From NCBI GenBank assembly GCA_016875405.1, contig VGRJ01000004.1, forward strand, positions 42,444-106,443: a DNA stretch of 64,000 bases, in the 5' to 3' direction. The DNA comes from Deltaproteobacteria bacterium. Lineage in GTDB: Bacteria; Myxococcota_A; Polyangia; Polyangiales; Polyangiaceae. The notes under the pieces are model-generated. The model ran no database searches. It had not been told where the DNA came from and worked only from the letters and a program-made list of their open reading frames with translations. Numbering within the stretch: the first letter of the stretch is position 1; each line of letters begins with the position of its first letter. This document shows positions 44,950 through 53,115 of this stretch, piece by piece. A program made the translations under genes and the position numbers.

Positions 44950-45177
44950 GTGAAGACGATCCGAAACCTTGGTCTGGCCTCGCTCGCGGTCCTCGGACTG
45001 GGCGCGGCCGGTTGCGACAACAAAAAACCCGCGGAGGCCGAGACGAAGCCCTCGGCCGCCCCCGCCGCCGTGACGGCAGCCGCGACCGCCACGGCGACCG
45101 CGACCGCCGCTGCGTCGGCCAAGCCGGCCGGCTCGGCAGATGCGGACGACGACGACGACGACGACGACGACGAGTGA
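44950..45177 (+). CDS. Small lipoprotein with poly-Asp tail
   Basis: 75 residues from GTG 44950, preceded by a GAGG-type ribosome site. Signal LGLASLAVLGLGAAGC has a lipobox Cys. The mature peptide is Ala/Thr/Lys-rich (about 30 residues of ATATATA-like sequence) and ends in nine Asp and a Glu encoded by a GAC run. The acidic tail could bind cations, which is inference. No homologous domain recognised. A 10-bp hairpin separates it from pgsB. Confidence 0.6.
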   Translation: MKTIRNLGLASLAVLGLGAAGCDNKKPAEAETKPSAAPAAVTAAATATATATAAASAKPAGSADADDDDDDDDDE

Positions 45178-45235
45178 CCGTCGCCCCACCCTTTGGCCGA
45201 GCGGTCCTGCGCCGCCCCCCGAGGGGTGGCCCCAT

Positions 45236-45270
45236 GGCCCTGCGCCCCAACTGAACCCGCGCGCAGGGCC
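45236..45270 (+). terminator. 10-bp perfect hairpin just before pgsB
   Basis: GGCCCTGCGC (45236-45245) pairs with GCGCAGGGCC (45261-45270) around a 15-base loop. It ends 11 bases before ATG 45282. It could end the small-lipoprotein transcript or act as an attenuator of the poly-gamma-glutamate operon; sequence does not decide. Confidence 0.5.
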
Positions 45271-45281
45271 TGAATGACCTC

Positions 45282-46508
45282 ATGAGCCTCGCGCTACTCG
45301 GAGCAGCCGCGGCGTCCCTCTTGGGACTCGGAGCGCTCGAACAGGCGCTTCACCGACGTCGCCTCGACGCGATCCCCCTCCGGATTCACGTCGCCGGCAC
45401 GCGCGGCAAGTCGAGCGTCACCCGGCTCGTCGCGGGGGCGCTACGTCGCGCGGGCAAGGTCACCGCGGCCAAGACGACCGGCACGCTCCCGCGGATGATC
45501 CTTCCCGACGCGCGCGAGCTTGACGTGTTCCGTCCTCGCGGCGCGCGCATCACCGAGCAGGCGCGCATCGTCGCTCGAGCCCGCGAGCTGGGGGTCGAGG
45601 CGCTGGTGCTCGAGTGCATGGCCCTGCGCCCCGAGCTCCACTGGGTGAGCGAGTCGAAGCTTGTCCGAGCGACGCACGCGATCATCACGAACGTACGCGC
45701 CGACCACCTCGACGTGATGGGCCCGACCGAGGCCGACGTCGCGCGCTGCCTCGCCGGTATGGTGCCGCTCGGCGGCGTCCTCGCGACCGCCGAGCGCCGT
45801 CACCTTGGGATCTTCGAGCGCGCGGCGGCCGACCGCGGAACGAAGCTCCTCGCAGTGTCGGACGAGGAGCTGGCCGCGGTGAGCGATGTCGAGCTCGCGC
45901 GCTTCGGTCACGTCGAACACCGCGACAACGTCGCCGTGGCGCTGAAGCTCCTCGAGGCGCTCGACATCCCTCGCGACGTGGCCCTCGAGGGCATGTGGGC
46001 CGCGCCGCCCGATCCTGGCGCCCTCACCGAACATGAGGTCTCGTTCTTCGGCCGGAGGATCGTGTTCGTGAACGCATTCGCCGCCAACGACCCGGACTCG
46101 ACCGCGCGCCTCTTCGCGCTCGCCCAAGAGCGCCACGCCGATGCGGAGCGGACCGTCGCGTTCTTCAACTTGCGCGAGGATCGGCCCGAGCGCACGCGTC
46201 AGCTCGCCCGACACGCCACCTTCTGGCACGCGGCCGAGCACGTCGTCTTGCTGGGAAGCGGCGCCGACCACTTCGCGCGCGAGGCCCTCGACGCCGGGCT
46301 CGACGCGACGCGCTTCGCCGTCGTGGAACACGAGGCGCTCGAGGCCGTGTTCGAGTCGATCGTCTCGCTGTGCGGGCGCTCCGCGCTCGTGATCGGTATG
46401 GGCAACATCGGCGAGCGCGGGCTTGAGCTCGTCCGCATGTTCCGAAACCGCGAGACGCTCGCTCCTCCGGCTCCGAGCGAAGCGCCGCAAAGCGAGGCGC
46501 GCGCGTGA
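45282..46508 (+). CDS. pgsB: Poly-gamma-glutamate synthase subunit PgsB/CapB
   Basis: 408 residues. CapB/PgsB is the ATP-dependent amide ligase that polymerises glutamate through the gamma-carboxyl, related to Mur ligases. The P-loop is VAGTRGKSSVTRLV (GTRGKSS 39-45), preceded by a hydrophobic N-terminal helix, and followed by AAKTTGTLPR, ECMALRPELHWVSESKLV and ITNVRADHLDVMGPTE as in the family. ATG 45282. It overlaps pgsC by GTGA. No second ligase fragment is seen, so the subunit looks complete. Membrane-associated with PgsC. Confidence 0.95.
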   Translation: MSLALLGAAAASLLGLGALEQALHRRRLDAIPLRIHVAGTRGKSSVTRLVAGALRRAGKVTAAKTTGTLPRMILPDARELDVFRPRGARITEQARIVARARELGVEALVLECMALRPELHWVSESKLVRATHAIITNVRADHLDVMGPTEADVARCLAGMVPLGGVLATAERRHLGIFERAAADRGTKLLAVSDEELAAVSDVELARFGHVEHRDNVAVALKLLEALDIPRDVALEGMWAAPPDPGALTEHEVSFFGRRIVFVNAFAANDPDSTARLFALAQERHADAERTVAFFNLREDRPERTRQLARHATFWHAAEHVVLLGSGADHFAREALDAGLDATRFAVVEHEALEAVFESIVSLCGRSALVIGMGNIGERGLELVRMFRNRETLAPPAPSEAPQSEARA

Positions 46509-46954
46509 ACGAGCTCGTCGCGATGTCGGTGGGGCTCGGCCTCGTCTTCGGGCTCCTGTGCACCGAAGCGTTCGGCCTCGCCGCGACGGGGCTCGTCGTC
46601 CCGGGCTACGTCGCGCTTCAGCTCCAACACCCTCGCGCGCTCTTCGCGACGCTCGCGGTCGCACTCGTCACGCTTGCGGCGGTGAACCTCGCCTCGACGG
46701 TTGCGCTCGTTCACGGGCGGCGGCGAAGTGCGGCGATGCTGCTCGTCGGCTACCTGCTCGGCATGCTCGCGACGCGTTGGTCCAGCTTGTGGGGCGGGGG
46801 GTCTGACGACGCGACCATCGGCCTCGTCGTACCCGGTCTGCTCGCGCTGTCGATGGATCGACAAGGCGTCGTGCAGACGCTGTCCGCCGTCACCGTGGTG
46901 TCGGTGCTCGTCCGGCTCGCGCTGGTGGTCATCGGGATCGAGGTGCCCGCGTGA
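46505..46954 (+). CDS. pgsC: Poly-gamma-glutamate biosynthesis membrane protein PgsC/CapC
   Basis: 149 residues, four to five hydrophobic helices, the usual PgsC size. Family-like sequence is GLVFGLLCTEAFGLAATGLV, VPGYVALQLQHP and IGLVVPGLLALSMDRQGVVQT. PgsC works with PgsB in the membrane-bound synthase. Start GTG 46505 overlaps pgsB, and its stop overlaps pgsW (GTGA at 46951-46954), so the three are translationally coupled. Confidence 0.94.
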   Translation: MNELVAMSVGLGLVFGLLCTEAFGLAATGLVVPGYVALQLQHPRALFATLAVALVTLAAVNLASTVALVHGRRRSAAMLLVGYLLGMLATRWSSLWGGGSDDATIGLVVPGLLALSMDRQGVVQTLSAVTVVSVLVRLALVVIGIEVPA

Positions 46955-48084
46955 AGTCGTTGTACTGGCAGCCACGACGCCACTCGACGCGCGTCATCGC
47001 GCTCGTCGCGCTCGTCGCGGTCGCGGCGATGCTCTCGGTCTTGCGCTTCCGGGTCAAGGAGCGCCAGCCGAACCATGCCGAAAAGGTGCGGGCCGCGGAG
47101 CTCACTCGGCACGCATTCCAGGTGCTGAAGGACGAGCGTCTCCGACGAGGCGAGGCGCTCGATCCCGCGGCCGACCCATCCGAGTCGGGCCTCATCGGTC
47201 GGCTCATCTCGCCTATCACGACGGGCACCGGCATCGCGGCCGCGAAGCAGACCAGCGTCAACCCGAACTTCGCGGCAGTCGTCGTGCACCTGCTCGACCG
47301 CGCGGGCGTGAAACCCGGCGACGCGGTCGCGGTCGGTCTCTCGGGCTCGTTCCCCGCGCTGAATGTCGCGACCCTCGCCGCGATCGAGACGCTTGGCGCG
47401 AAGCCCGTCACGATCGCGAGCGTTGGCGCGTCGGAGTGGGGCGCGAACCTCCCGACGCTCACCTGGCCGGACATGGAGCGCGCGCTCGTCGAACGCAACG
47501 TGCTGCGCCATCGCAGCGTGGCGGTCTCCCCAGGCGGCGTCGACGATCGTGCGCTCGGCCTATCTGAAGAGGGGAAGCAATCGATCACCGCCGCCATCGC
47601 GCGGAGCGGCCTGCGCGCGCTCGAGCCGCTCGGCCTCGCCGACAGCATCGAGAAGCGGATGGCCGTCTATCGTGAGGCCGCGGGCGACGCGCCGATCCGC
47701 GCCTTCGTCAACGTCGGTGGTGGGACGAGCACCGTCGGCACGCGCATCGGCAAAGAGCTCTTCAAGCCCGGGTTGAACCGCACGCTACCCCGCGGTGCGC
47801 CACCGGACTCGGTGATGGCGCGCTTCGTTCGCGACGGGATCCCGGTCGTTCACCTGAGCCGCATCGAGACGCTTGCCCGCGATTTCGGCCTGCCCGAGCG
47901 TCCGACGACGATGCCCAAGGTCGGCGAGGGTGCCGTCTATCAGAAGCTCACCGAGAGCCGTGCGCTCGCGGGGACGGCCATCGTGCTCCTCGTCGCCTTG
48001 ATGCACGGGCTCTTGCGACTCGATCTGGGCCGGCACCTCGAGAGCCGAGCGGCACGACGGCGCGAGGACGAGCCGATGGTGTGA
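46951..48084 (+). CDS. pgsW: Poly-gamma-glutamate system protein PgsW
   Basis: 377 residues from GTG 46951. One N-terminal transmembrane helix (VIALVALVAVAAMLSVLRF), a long soluble part and one C-terminal helix (LAGTAIVLLVALMHGLLRL). Characteristic sequence is GLIGRLISPITTGTGIAAAK, QTSVNPNFAAVVVHLLDRAG and GLSGSFPALNVATLAAIETL, which fit the poly-gamma-glutamate system protein family (often called PgsW). The family is found beside pgsBC in many Gram-negative and some other bacteria, and its biochemical role is not established. No pgsA/capA gene lies next to it. It converges with the deoxynucleoside kinase gene (26-base gap). Confidence 0.9.
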   Translation: MKSLYWQPRRHSTRVIALVALVAVAAMLSVLRFRVKERQPNHAEKVRAAELTRHAFQVLKDERLRRGEALDPAADPSESGLIGRLISPITTGTGIAAAKQTSVNPNFAAVVVHLLDRAGVKPGDAVAVGLSGSFPALNVATLAAIETLGAKPVTIASVGASEWGANLPTLTWPDMERALVERNVLRHRSVAVSPGGVDDRALGLSEEGKQSITAAIARSGLRALEPLGLADSIEKRMAVYREAAGDAPIRAFVNVGGGTSTVGTRIGKELFKPGLNRTLPRGAPPDSVMARFVRDGIPVVHLSRIETLARDFGLPERPTTMPKVGEGAVYQKLTESRALAGTAIVLLVALMHGLLRLDLGRHLESRAARRREDEPMV

Positions 48085-48110
48085 CGCGCGCTCGTCCGAC
48101 GGCGCGCCCC

Positions 48111-48782
48111 TCAAGGGCGACGCGGAGCGATGCCAGCGTGGGTCTCGATCGCACGGATGAGCTCGAGGCGATCGAAGAGCCGCTCGACGTACTCGAGCCG
48201 GTCGGTCTCGACGACGAGTCGCGGCGAGCTGTCGTAGCGCTCGTACCAGTCTTCGTAGAGCCGCTCGAGCGACGCGAGGTAGCGCCGTGGCACGGACTTC
48301 TCGAAATCACGCCCCCGCTTCTTGATACGCTTGACGAGCGCTGGGAGCGGACATCGCAAGTAGATCATGAGGTCCGGCGGACGGAGCTCTTGCTTCAGCG
48401 TCTGGTACAAGTCCCGGTAGCTCGCCCAGTCTCGGTCGTCGATGTGCCCGGCGCGATGCAGGTGCGCGGCGAAGATCTCGGCGTCCTCGTAAATCGTGCG
48501 GTCCTGGACGATCGGCGCCGTCTGTCCACGGGAGGCCTCGACGCGTTGGTCGATGGTCCGGTGGATCTGAAACCGTCGGATGAGAAACCACAGCTGCGAG
48601 TTGTACGCCCAGCGGCCCATGTCGCCGTAGAAGTCGACGAGGTACGGATTCTCGTCGTGCGGCTCGAAGAACGGCACCATGTCGAACTGCTGCCTCAGCC
48701 ACTCGACGAGGCTCGACTTGCCGGCGCCCATGTTCCCCGCCACGGCGATCACGCGCGGTGCTCGGTCTCGTCGTGTCGCCAT
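48111..48782 (-). CDS. Deoxynucleoside kinase family protein (dGK/dAK/dCK type)
   Basis: 223 residues. P-loop GNMGAGKSS (16-24), followed by FDMVPFFEPHDENPYLVDFY, MGRWAYNSQLWFLIRRFQIH, VQDRTIYEDAEIFA (the DR(T/S) motif) and a LID-like RGRDFEK. These are standard for bacterial deoxyguanosine/deoxyadenosine/deoxycytidine kinases of nucleotide salvage. ATG 48782 is used; ATG 48791 adds three residues and neither has a clear ribosome site. Which base is preferred cannot be told. Cytoplasmic. Divergent from the methyltransferase gene by 103 bases. Confidence 0.9.
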   Translation of the reverse strand: MATRRDRAPRVIAVAGNMGAGKSSLVEWLRQQFDMVPFFEPHDENPYLVDFYGDMGRWAYNSQLWFLIRRFQIHRTIDQRVEASRGQTAPIVQDRTIYEDAEIFAAHLHRAGHIDDRDWASYRDLYQTLKQELRPPDLMIYLRCPLPALVKRIKKRGRDFEKSVPRRYLASLERLYEDWYERYDSSPRLVVETDRLEYVERLFDRLELIRAIETHAGIAPRRP

Positions 48783-48885
48783 GCGCGGCATTGTCGTGCG
48801 AGACGCCGGTCGGCGGCAACCATCGTCGCGGCGCTCTCCCGTGTGCGCGCCCCGTCGCGATGGTATAGAGCTCGGGCCAAGAGCG

Positions 48886-49638
48886 ATGAGCGATGACTTC
48901 GATCCCACGCGCGGCCAGGAGGGCCTCGAGGATCACTACGAGCAGTGGTTCGCGCACATCGCCAGTGATTTTCGGGCGACGAACCTCAATCGGCTGGTGG
49001 TCGACCTCGTCCCGCGCGGGCTCGTGCTCGACATCGGCTGTGGCAGCGGCGCGCTGACGGCCGAGCTCATCCGCTCCGGTCGTGAGGTCGTCGCGCAGGA
49101 CGCCTCCGAGCGCATGGTCGCCCTTACCGAGCGGCACCTCGCCTCGCTGGGTCTCGCCGCTCGCGCGATCCGCCTCGGCACCGTCGAGTCGCTCGCGGAG
49201 CGGGGGGCCTTCGACGGCGTCGTGGCGCTCGACGTGATCGAGCACATCGAAGACGACCGAGCGGCCCTCGAGACGATGCGAGCGGCGCTCCGCCCAGACG
49301 GTCGCCTCGTGCTCTCGGTCCCAGCGCTCCCCTGGCTCTACGGCCCGAAGGACGTCGCGGTCGGGCATTACCGTCGCTACGACAAGACCGGGCTCCTCGG
49401 CGTGCTGGAGCAGGCCGGGTTCGAGGTCCTCGGCGCGCGCTACTGGAACGCACTCGGCGTCGCGCCGGTGTGGCTGATGAACCGCCGCGGCGCACGCCTC
49501 GACGAGAGCGTCCGCTACTCGGCTTCGCCCGCGAAGCGAGCCCTCAACACCACGCTCTCGGCGTGGTTTCGCTACGTCGAGAACCCGCTCCGGCCGCCGC
49601 TCGGCATGACGTTGCTCGTGCACGCGAGGCCGCGATGA
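48886..49638 (+). CDS. Class I SAM-dependent methyltransferase
   Basis: 250 residues. SAM motif I is VLDIGCGSGALTAEL, motif II-like VVAQDASERM, then FDGVVALDVIEHIEDDRAAL and LRPDGRLVLSVPALPWLYGP. The C-terminal part contains GHYRRYDKTGLLGVLEQAGF, as in sugar/ubiquinone-type methyltransferases of polysaccharide clusters. ATG 48886; the stop is shared with the next ATG (ATGA), an NAD sugar epimerase, which points to modification of a nucleotide sugar or glycan. The acceptor is unknown. Confidence 0.85.
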   Translation: MSDDFDPTRGQEGLEDHYEQWFAHIASDFRATNLNRLVVDLVPRGLVLDIGCGSGALTAELIRSGREVVAQDASERMVALTERHLASLGLAARAIRLGTVESLAERGAFDGVVALDVIEHIEDDRAALETMRAALRPDGRLVLSVPALPWLYGPKDVAVGHYRRYDKTGLLGVLEQAGFEVLGARYWNALGVAPVWLMNRRGARLDESVRYSASPAKRALNTTLSAWFRYVENPLRPPLGMTLLVHARPR

Positions 49639-50585
49639 AGCTGCTCGTCACCGGCGTCGCGGGTTTCATCGGCTCGAAGCTGACCGAGCGCCTCATCGCG
49701 CGTGGCGACGACGTCGTCGGACTCGACAATTTCGACCCCTTCTACCCGCGCGAGACCAAAGAGCGAAACCTCACGAGCCTGCGTTCGGCCATCCGCTTCG
49801 TAGAAGGCGACATCACCGATCGGGGCGGGCTCGATAGGTTGCTCGCCGCGGAGCGCTTCGACGCGGTGATTCACCTCGCGGCACTCGCGGGCGTACGCCC
49901 GAGCATCCGCGAGCCCTGGCGCTACGCCCACGTCAACGTCGTCGGCACGGCGCATCTCGCCGAAGCGATGATCGCGCGCGGCGTCTCGCGACTCGTCTTC
50001 GCGTCGAGCTCGTCGGTGTACGGCGACAACACGCTCGTCCCCTACGAAGAGTCGCAGCGCGTCGACGAGCCGGCGAGCCCCTACGCGACCACCAAGCGCG
50101 CGGGCGAGCTGATGCTCGACACCTTCGCGAAGCTCCACGGCCTCTCCTCGTCATGTCTGCGCTTCTTCACGGTCTACGGACCGAGGCAACGCCCCGAGAT
50201 GGCGATCCACAAGTTCGCGCGCGCGATCGAGCGTGGCGAGCCGGTGACGTTGTACGGTGATGGCTCGTCGAGCCGCGACTACACTTACATCGACGATGTC
50301 GTCGACGGCGTCCTAGGCGCCCTCGATCGGCCTCCTGTTGGGGCCCGGATCTACAACCTCGGCGGAACGCAGCCGGTTCGCCTCGATGCGCTCGTACGGG
50401 AGCTCGGCAGAGCCCTCGACAAGCAGCCCACACTCGTTCACGCACCACCCCAGCCGGGGGACGTCCACCAGACCTGGGCCGACGTCAGCCGCGCGCGAAG
50501 CGAGCTCGGCTACGCGCCGCAGGTGCCGCTCCCCGAAGGGCTCCGTCGCTTCGCGTCCTGGCTGCGCGGCGAGAGCGAGTGGTGA
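49635..50585 (+). CDS. NAD-dependent nucleotide-sugar epimerase (UDP-glucuronate 4-epimerase-like)
   Basis: 316 residues of the extended SDR family. GVAGFIG (7-13) binds NAD, the active-site YxxxK is PYATTK, and VIHLAALAGVRPSIREP, SSSSVYGD, RFFTVYGPRQRPEMAIHKF and YGDGSSSRDYTYIDDVVDG follow. The RQRPEMAI form is typical of UDP-glucuronate/UDP-GlcNAc 4-epimerases. Length and motifs are complete. Coupled to the methyltransferase by ATGA. A role in a cell-surface glycan is likely, and the exact sugar is not determined. Confidence 0.9.
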   Translation: MKLLVTGVAGFIGSKLTERLIARGDDVVGLDNFDPFYPRETKERNLTSLRSAIRFVEGDITDRGGLDRLLAAERFDAVIHLAALAGVRPSIREPWRYAHVNVVGTAHLAEAMIARGVSRLVFASSSSVYGDNTLVPYEESQRVDEPASPYATTKRAGELMLDTFAKLHGLSSSCLRFFTVYGPRQRPEMAIHKFARAIERGEPVTLYGDGSSSRDYTYIDDVVDGVLGALDRPPVGARIYNLGGTQPVRLDALVRELGRALDKQPTLVHAPPQPGDVHQTWADVSRARSELGYAPQVPLPEGLRRFASWLRGESEW

Positions 50586-50689
50586 CTCGGACACCGTCAA
50601 CGGACCATGGAACGGACCGCGATGTTCCGCTTGAAACCGGACGATGGCGCACCAAGGGTTCACGCACCAAGAGCGACAACCTCTGTCTC

Positions 50690-51346
50690 ATGAGGTTCAC
50701 CCGTCTTTTTGGGGTCGCGACCCTCTGCGGCGGCTGCGCAACGAAGGAGGGCGAAGCCGTCGCTGCGTCGGCGACGGCCGCGGCTGCGGCTGCGGCAGAC
50801 CCGAACGAGGTCACCGTCGGCAAGGACATCGTCGCGGCGGCCGGCGTGAGCCGCTTCACGGAAGGCAAAGTGGCCGCGCTTGAGGGGACGAAAGTCACCT
50901 ACGAGTACGGCGAGCCCGACAAGACGACGAAGAAGCGTGCGACGTCCACGGCGGACTTGGGGAAGATGTTCCTCATCGGCGCGGCCTCGAAGGCAGCGCC
51001 GAAGGTCGGCGACTTCGTGATCGCCAAAGGCTCGAACAGCGAATGGTCCGGCTGCGAGGTCAAGTCGGACGCCGGCGGCGTGCTCGGCTGTGAAGACGCC
51101 TACGGCACGAGCAACAACGTGGACCCGAAGATGGGGTCCGACCTGGTGACCCCCCGGAAGGTGCCCGATCCCCCGAAGGGACGCGGGCGTCTTCGTTTCG
51201 TGGGGTGCCGTTCAGCGACCGAAGACGATGCGCTCGCTTCGAAAGAGGCGCGCGGTCAGCGTGACGACGAGGCCTGCGAGCGCGAACGAGAGCGAGGCCG
51301 ACAGCGCGAAGGCGAGCGGCTCGACCGCCTCGCCGCGGAGCAGTGA
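50690..51346 (+). CDS. Putative lipoprotein with abnormal C-terminal tail
   Basis: 218 residues from ATG 50690. A short signal (FTRLFGVATLCGGC) with a lipobox-like Cys is followed by an Ala-rich linker, then VTVGKDIVAAAGVSRFTEGK and KVTYEYGEPDKTTKKRAT, which look like genuine protein to about residue 170. The last 45 codons (about 51212-51346) run antisense to the 3' end of the ABC permease gene and are Arg/Glu-rich shadow-like sequence. The original stop may have been lost by mutation or frameshift, so the true end may be earlier. No function recognised. Confidence 0.6.
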   Translation: MRFTRLFGVATLCGGCATKEGEAVAASATAAAAAAADPNEVTVGKDIVAAAGVSRFTEGKVAALEGTKVTYEYGEPDKTTKKRATSTADLGKMFLIGAASKAAPKVGDFVIAKGSNSEWSGCEVKSDAGGVLGCEDAYGTSNNVDPKMGSDLVTPRKVPDPPKGRGRLRFVGCRSATEDDALASKEARGQRDDEACERERERGRQREGERLDRLAAEQ

Positions 51347-52378
51347 CGCCAGCATCGCCTGTTGCCCGAGGACCGGGGTGGCCGCGACGACGAGCGTCGT
51401 GCGAACGGGTGAGAGCGCGAGGAACAAGGCCGGCAGCATCGGCACGAACATCATGAGCGAGAGGTAGACCTGCGCCTCCTTCACCGTGCGGGCGAAGCTC
51501 GCGAAGAGGACCTGCGTCGCCGTCACCAGCGCGGCGAGCGGCACCACGCATGCGAGCATGAGCAGCGCGCGCTCGAGCGAGAACGAGGACGCCATGCCGA
51601 ACTTTTGGAGCGGCACGCGCGAGAGCGAGAGCATCGTGGCCGTCATGGTGAGGACCACGGTCACCGAGGCGAAGACGAAGGCGGCGAGCCACTTGCCAAA
51701 GGCGAGACCACGGCGCGAGGCTGGTGTGAGCAAGAGCGGCTCGAGTGAACCACGCTCTCGCTCGCCGGCGGTCGCGTCGCTCGCGAGGTGCATCCCTCCG
51801 ACGAACGCCGCGAGTAGGACGAACATCGGCACGAAGTGGAGCAAGGCAGCGCCGCGCGCCTCGGGCGTCGAGAGGTCGACCGCGTCAACGGCCACCGCCT
51901 CGACGAGCTCGGGCGAGAGGCCGCGTGCGAGGAGGCGGAGCGTACCGACGGTTCGCCCATAAACGGCAATCGCAGATTTGATTTTTCGCAAGGATGGCTG
52001 AGCGACCTCGCGAGCGTCGTCGAGCACAAGCTCGACGTGCGCCGTGCGGCCCGCACGAAGCGCCTCGCCGTAGGCCTCGGGGATCACGAGCACCGCCTCG
52101 GCCTCGCCTCGCCGCACGGTGCCAACCGGATCCGCAGCCGGTGGCAGCGCGACGATCCCCTGCGCTTCGAGGTGCCGCACGAGCCCTGGCGCGCGCTCGG
52201 CGCCCACGATCGGGAGCCGCACCTGCCGCTCGGAGGTCGCGCGTTCGACGAGGGTCGAAAGCATGCCCGCGACCAGAGCCGGGCCGACGAACGGAAACAC
52301 GAGCAAGGACAGGATCGCCCGCCGATCGCGGAGTGCGTCACGGAGCTCCTTCCCGAAGACGACGCTCACGACGCTCAT
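51212..52378 (-). CDS. ABC-2 type exporter permease, NatB-like
   Basis: 388 residues with an N-terminal helix (LSLLVFPFVGPALVAGMLST), a large extracytoplasmic domain (about 45-185) and five to six helices at the C-terminal end (LLHFVPMFVLLAAFVGGMHL, VFASVTVVLTMTATMLSL). SDATAGERERGSLEPLLLTP is the conserved NatB/ABC-2 segment. It overlaps the ATPase gene by 4 bases, so the pair forms one transporter. NatAB of Bacillus exports Na+, but homologues handle other substrates; the substrate here is unknown. The 3' end lies under the tail of the opposite-strand lipoprotein gene. Confidence 0.88.
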   Translation of the reverse strand: MSVVSVVFGKELRDALRDRRAILSLLVFPFVGPALVAGMLSTLVERATSERQVRLPIVGAERAPGLVRHLEAQGIVALPPAADPVGTVRRGEAEAVLVIPEAYGEALRAGRTAHVELVLDDAREVAQPSLRKIKSAIAVYGRTVGTLRLLARGLSPELVEAVAVDAVDLSTPEARGAALLHFVPMFVLLAAFVGGMHLASDATAGERERGSLEPLLLTPASRRGLAFGKWLAAFVFASVTVVLTMTATMLSLSRVPLQKFGMASSFSLERALLMLACVVPLAALVTATQVLFASFARTVKEAQVYLSLMMFVPMLPALFLALSPVRTTLVVAATPVLGQQAMLASLLRGEAVEPLAFALSASLSFALAGLVVTLTARLFRSERIVFGR

Positions 52379-53115
52379 CGCGCGACCTCGCCGAGCTCGG
52401 CGCCGCTGACGAGCCTCACGAAGGCGTCTTCGAGCGACGCCGCGCCACCCTGACTGCGGATCTCGTCGGGCGTGCCCATGGCGACCACGCGGCCGCCACC
52501 GATCACGACGACGTCGTCGCAGAGCGCGGCGACCTCTTGCATGACGTGGCTCGAGAACAACACCGCGCGGCCCTCGGCGGCGAGCGCGCGAATGAAGCGC
52601 CTCATCGAACGGATGCTCATGACGTCGAGGCCGTTGGTCGGCTCGTCGAGCAGCACGTTCTGGGGACCGTGGACCACCGCGCGCGCGATCGCCACCTTCA
52701 TCCGCTCGCCCTGGGAGAAGCCGTGTACCGGACGGTCTGCGTGCGGCGAGAGCTCGAGCAGGGCGAAGAGCTCGTCGATGCGCGCCTCGAGGGCCGCCCG
52801 GGGAAGACCGGCGAGCTCACCGAAGTAGCGGACGTTCTCACGCGCCGAGAGCCGCGCGTAGAGGCCCCGCGCGTCCGGGAGGATCCCGAGGCGCGAGCGC
52901 GCTCGTAAGCCATCGCGACGCGCGTCGAGGCCGTCGACCTGCGCGGTCCCCGAGTCCGGCGCGAGGAGCCCGGTGACGATGCGAATCGCGGTGCTCTTGC
53001 CCGCACCGTTTGGCCCGAGGAGGCCCGTGATGCGCCCGTCACGCGCCTCGAACGACACGCCGTCGACCGCGACGACCTCTCCGAAGCACTTGCGGATGTC
53101 GCGCACGTCGATCAC
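52375..53115 (-). CDS. ABC transporter ATPase, NatA-like
   Basis: 246 residues. Walker A GLLGPNGAGKSTAIRIVTG, the signature HGFSQGERMKVAIARA, Walker B VLLDEPTNGLDVMS, and the switch His (SSHVMQEV). It powers the permease encoded next. The start GTG 53115 overlaps the upstream hydrolase stop (GTGA), and the ORF beginning further upstream lacks conserved sequence. The three minus-strand genes (hydrolase, ATPase, permease) look like one operon. Confidence 0.93.
   Translation of the reverse strand: MIDVRDIRKCFGEVVAVDGVSFEARDGRITGLLGPNGAGKSTAIRIVTGLLAPDSGTAQVDGLDARRDGLRARSRLGILPDARGLYARLSARENVRYFGELAGLPRAALEARIDELFALLELSPHADRPVHGFSQGERMKVAIARAVVHGPQNVLLDEPTNGLDVMSIRSMRRFIRALAAEGRAVLFSSHVMQEVAALCDDVVVIGGGRVVAMGTPDEIRSQGGAASLEDAFVRLVSGAELGEVAR

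Noticed and set aside
45149..45174. GAC trinucleotide run considered as a microsatellite or CRISPR-like repeat
   Set aside because: It is in frame and encodes the poly-Asp tail of a lipoprotein; there are no spacers.
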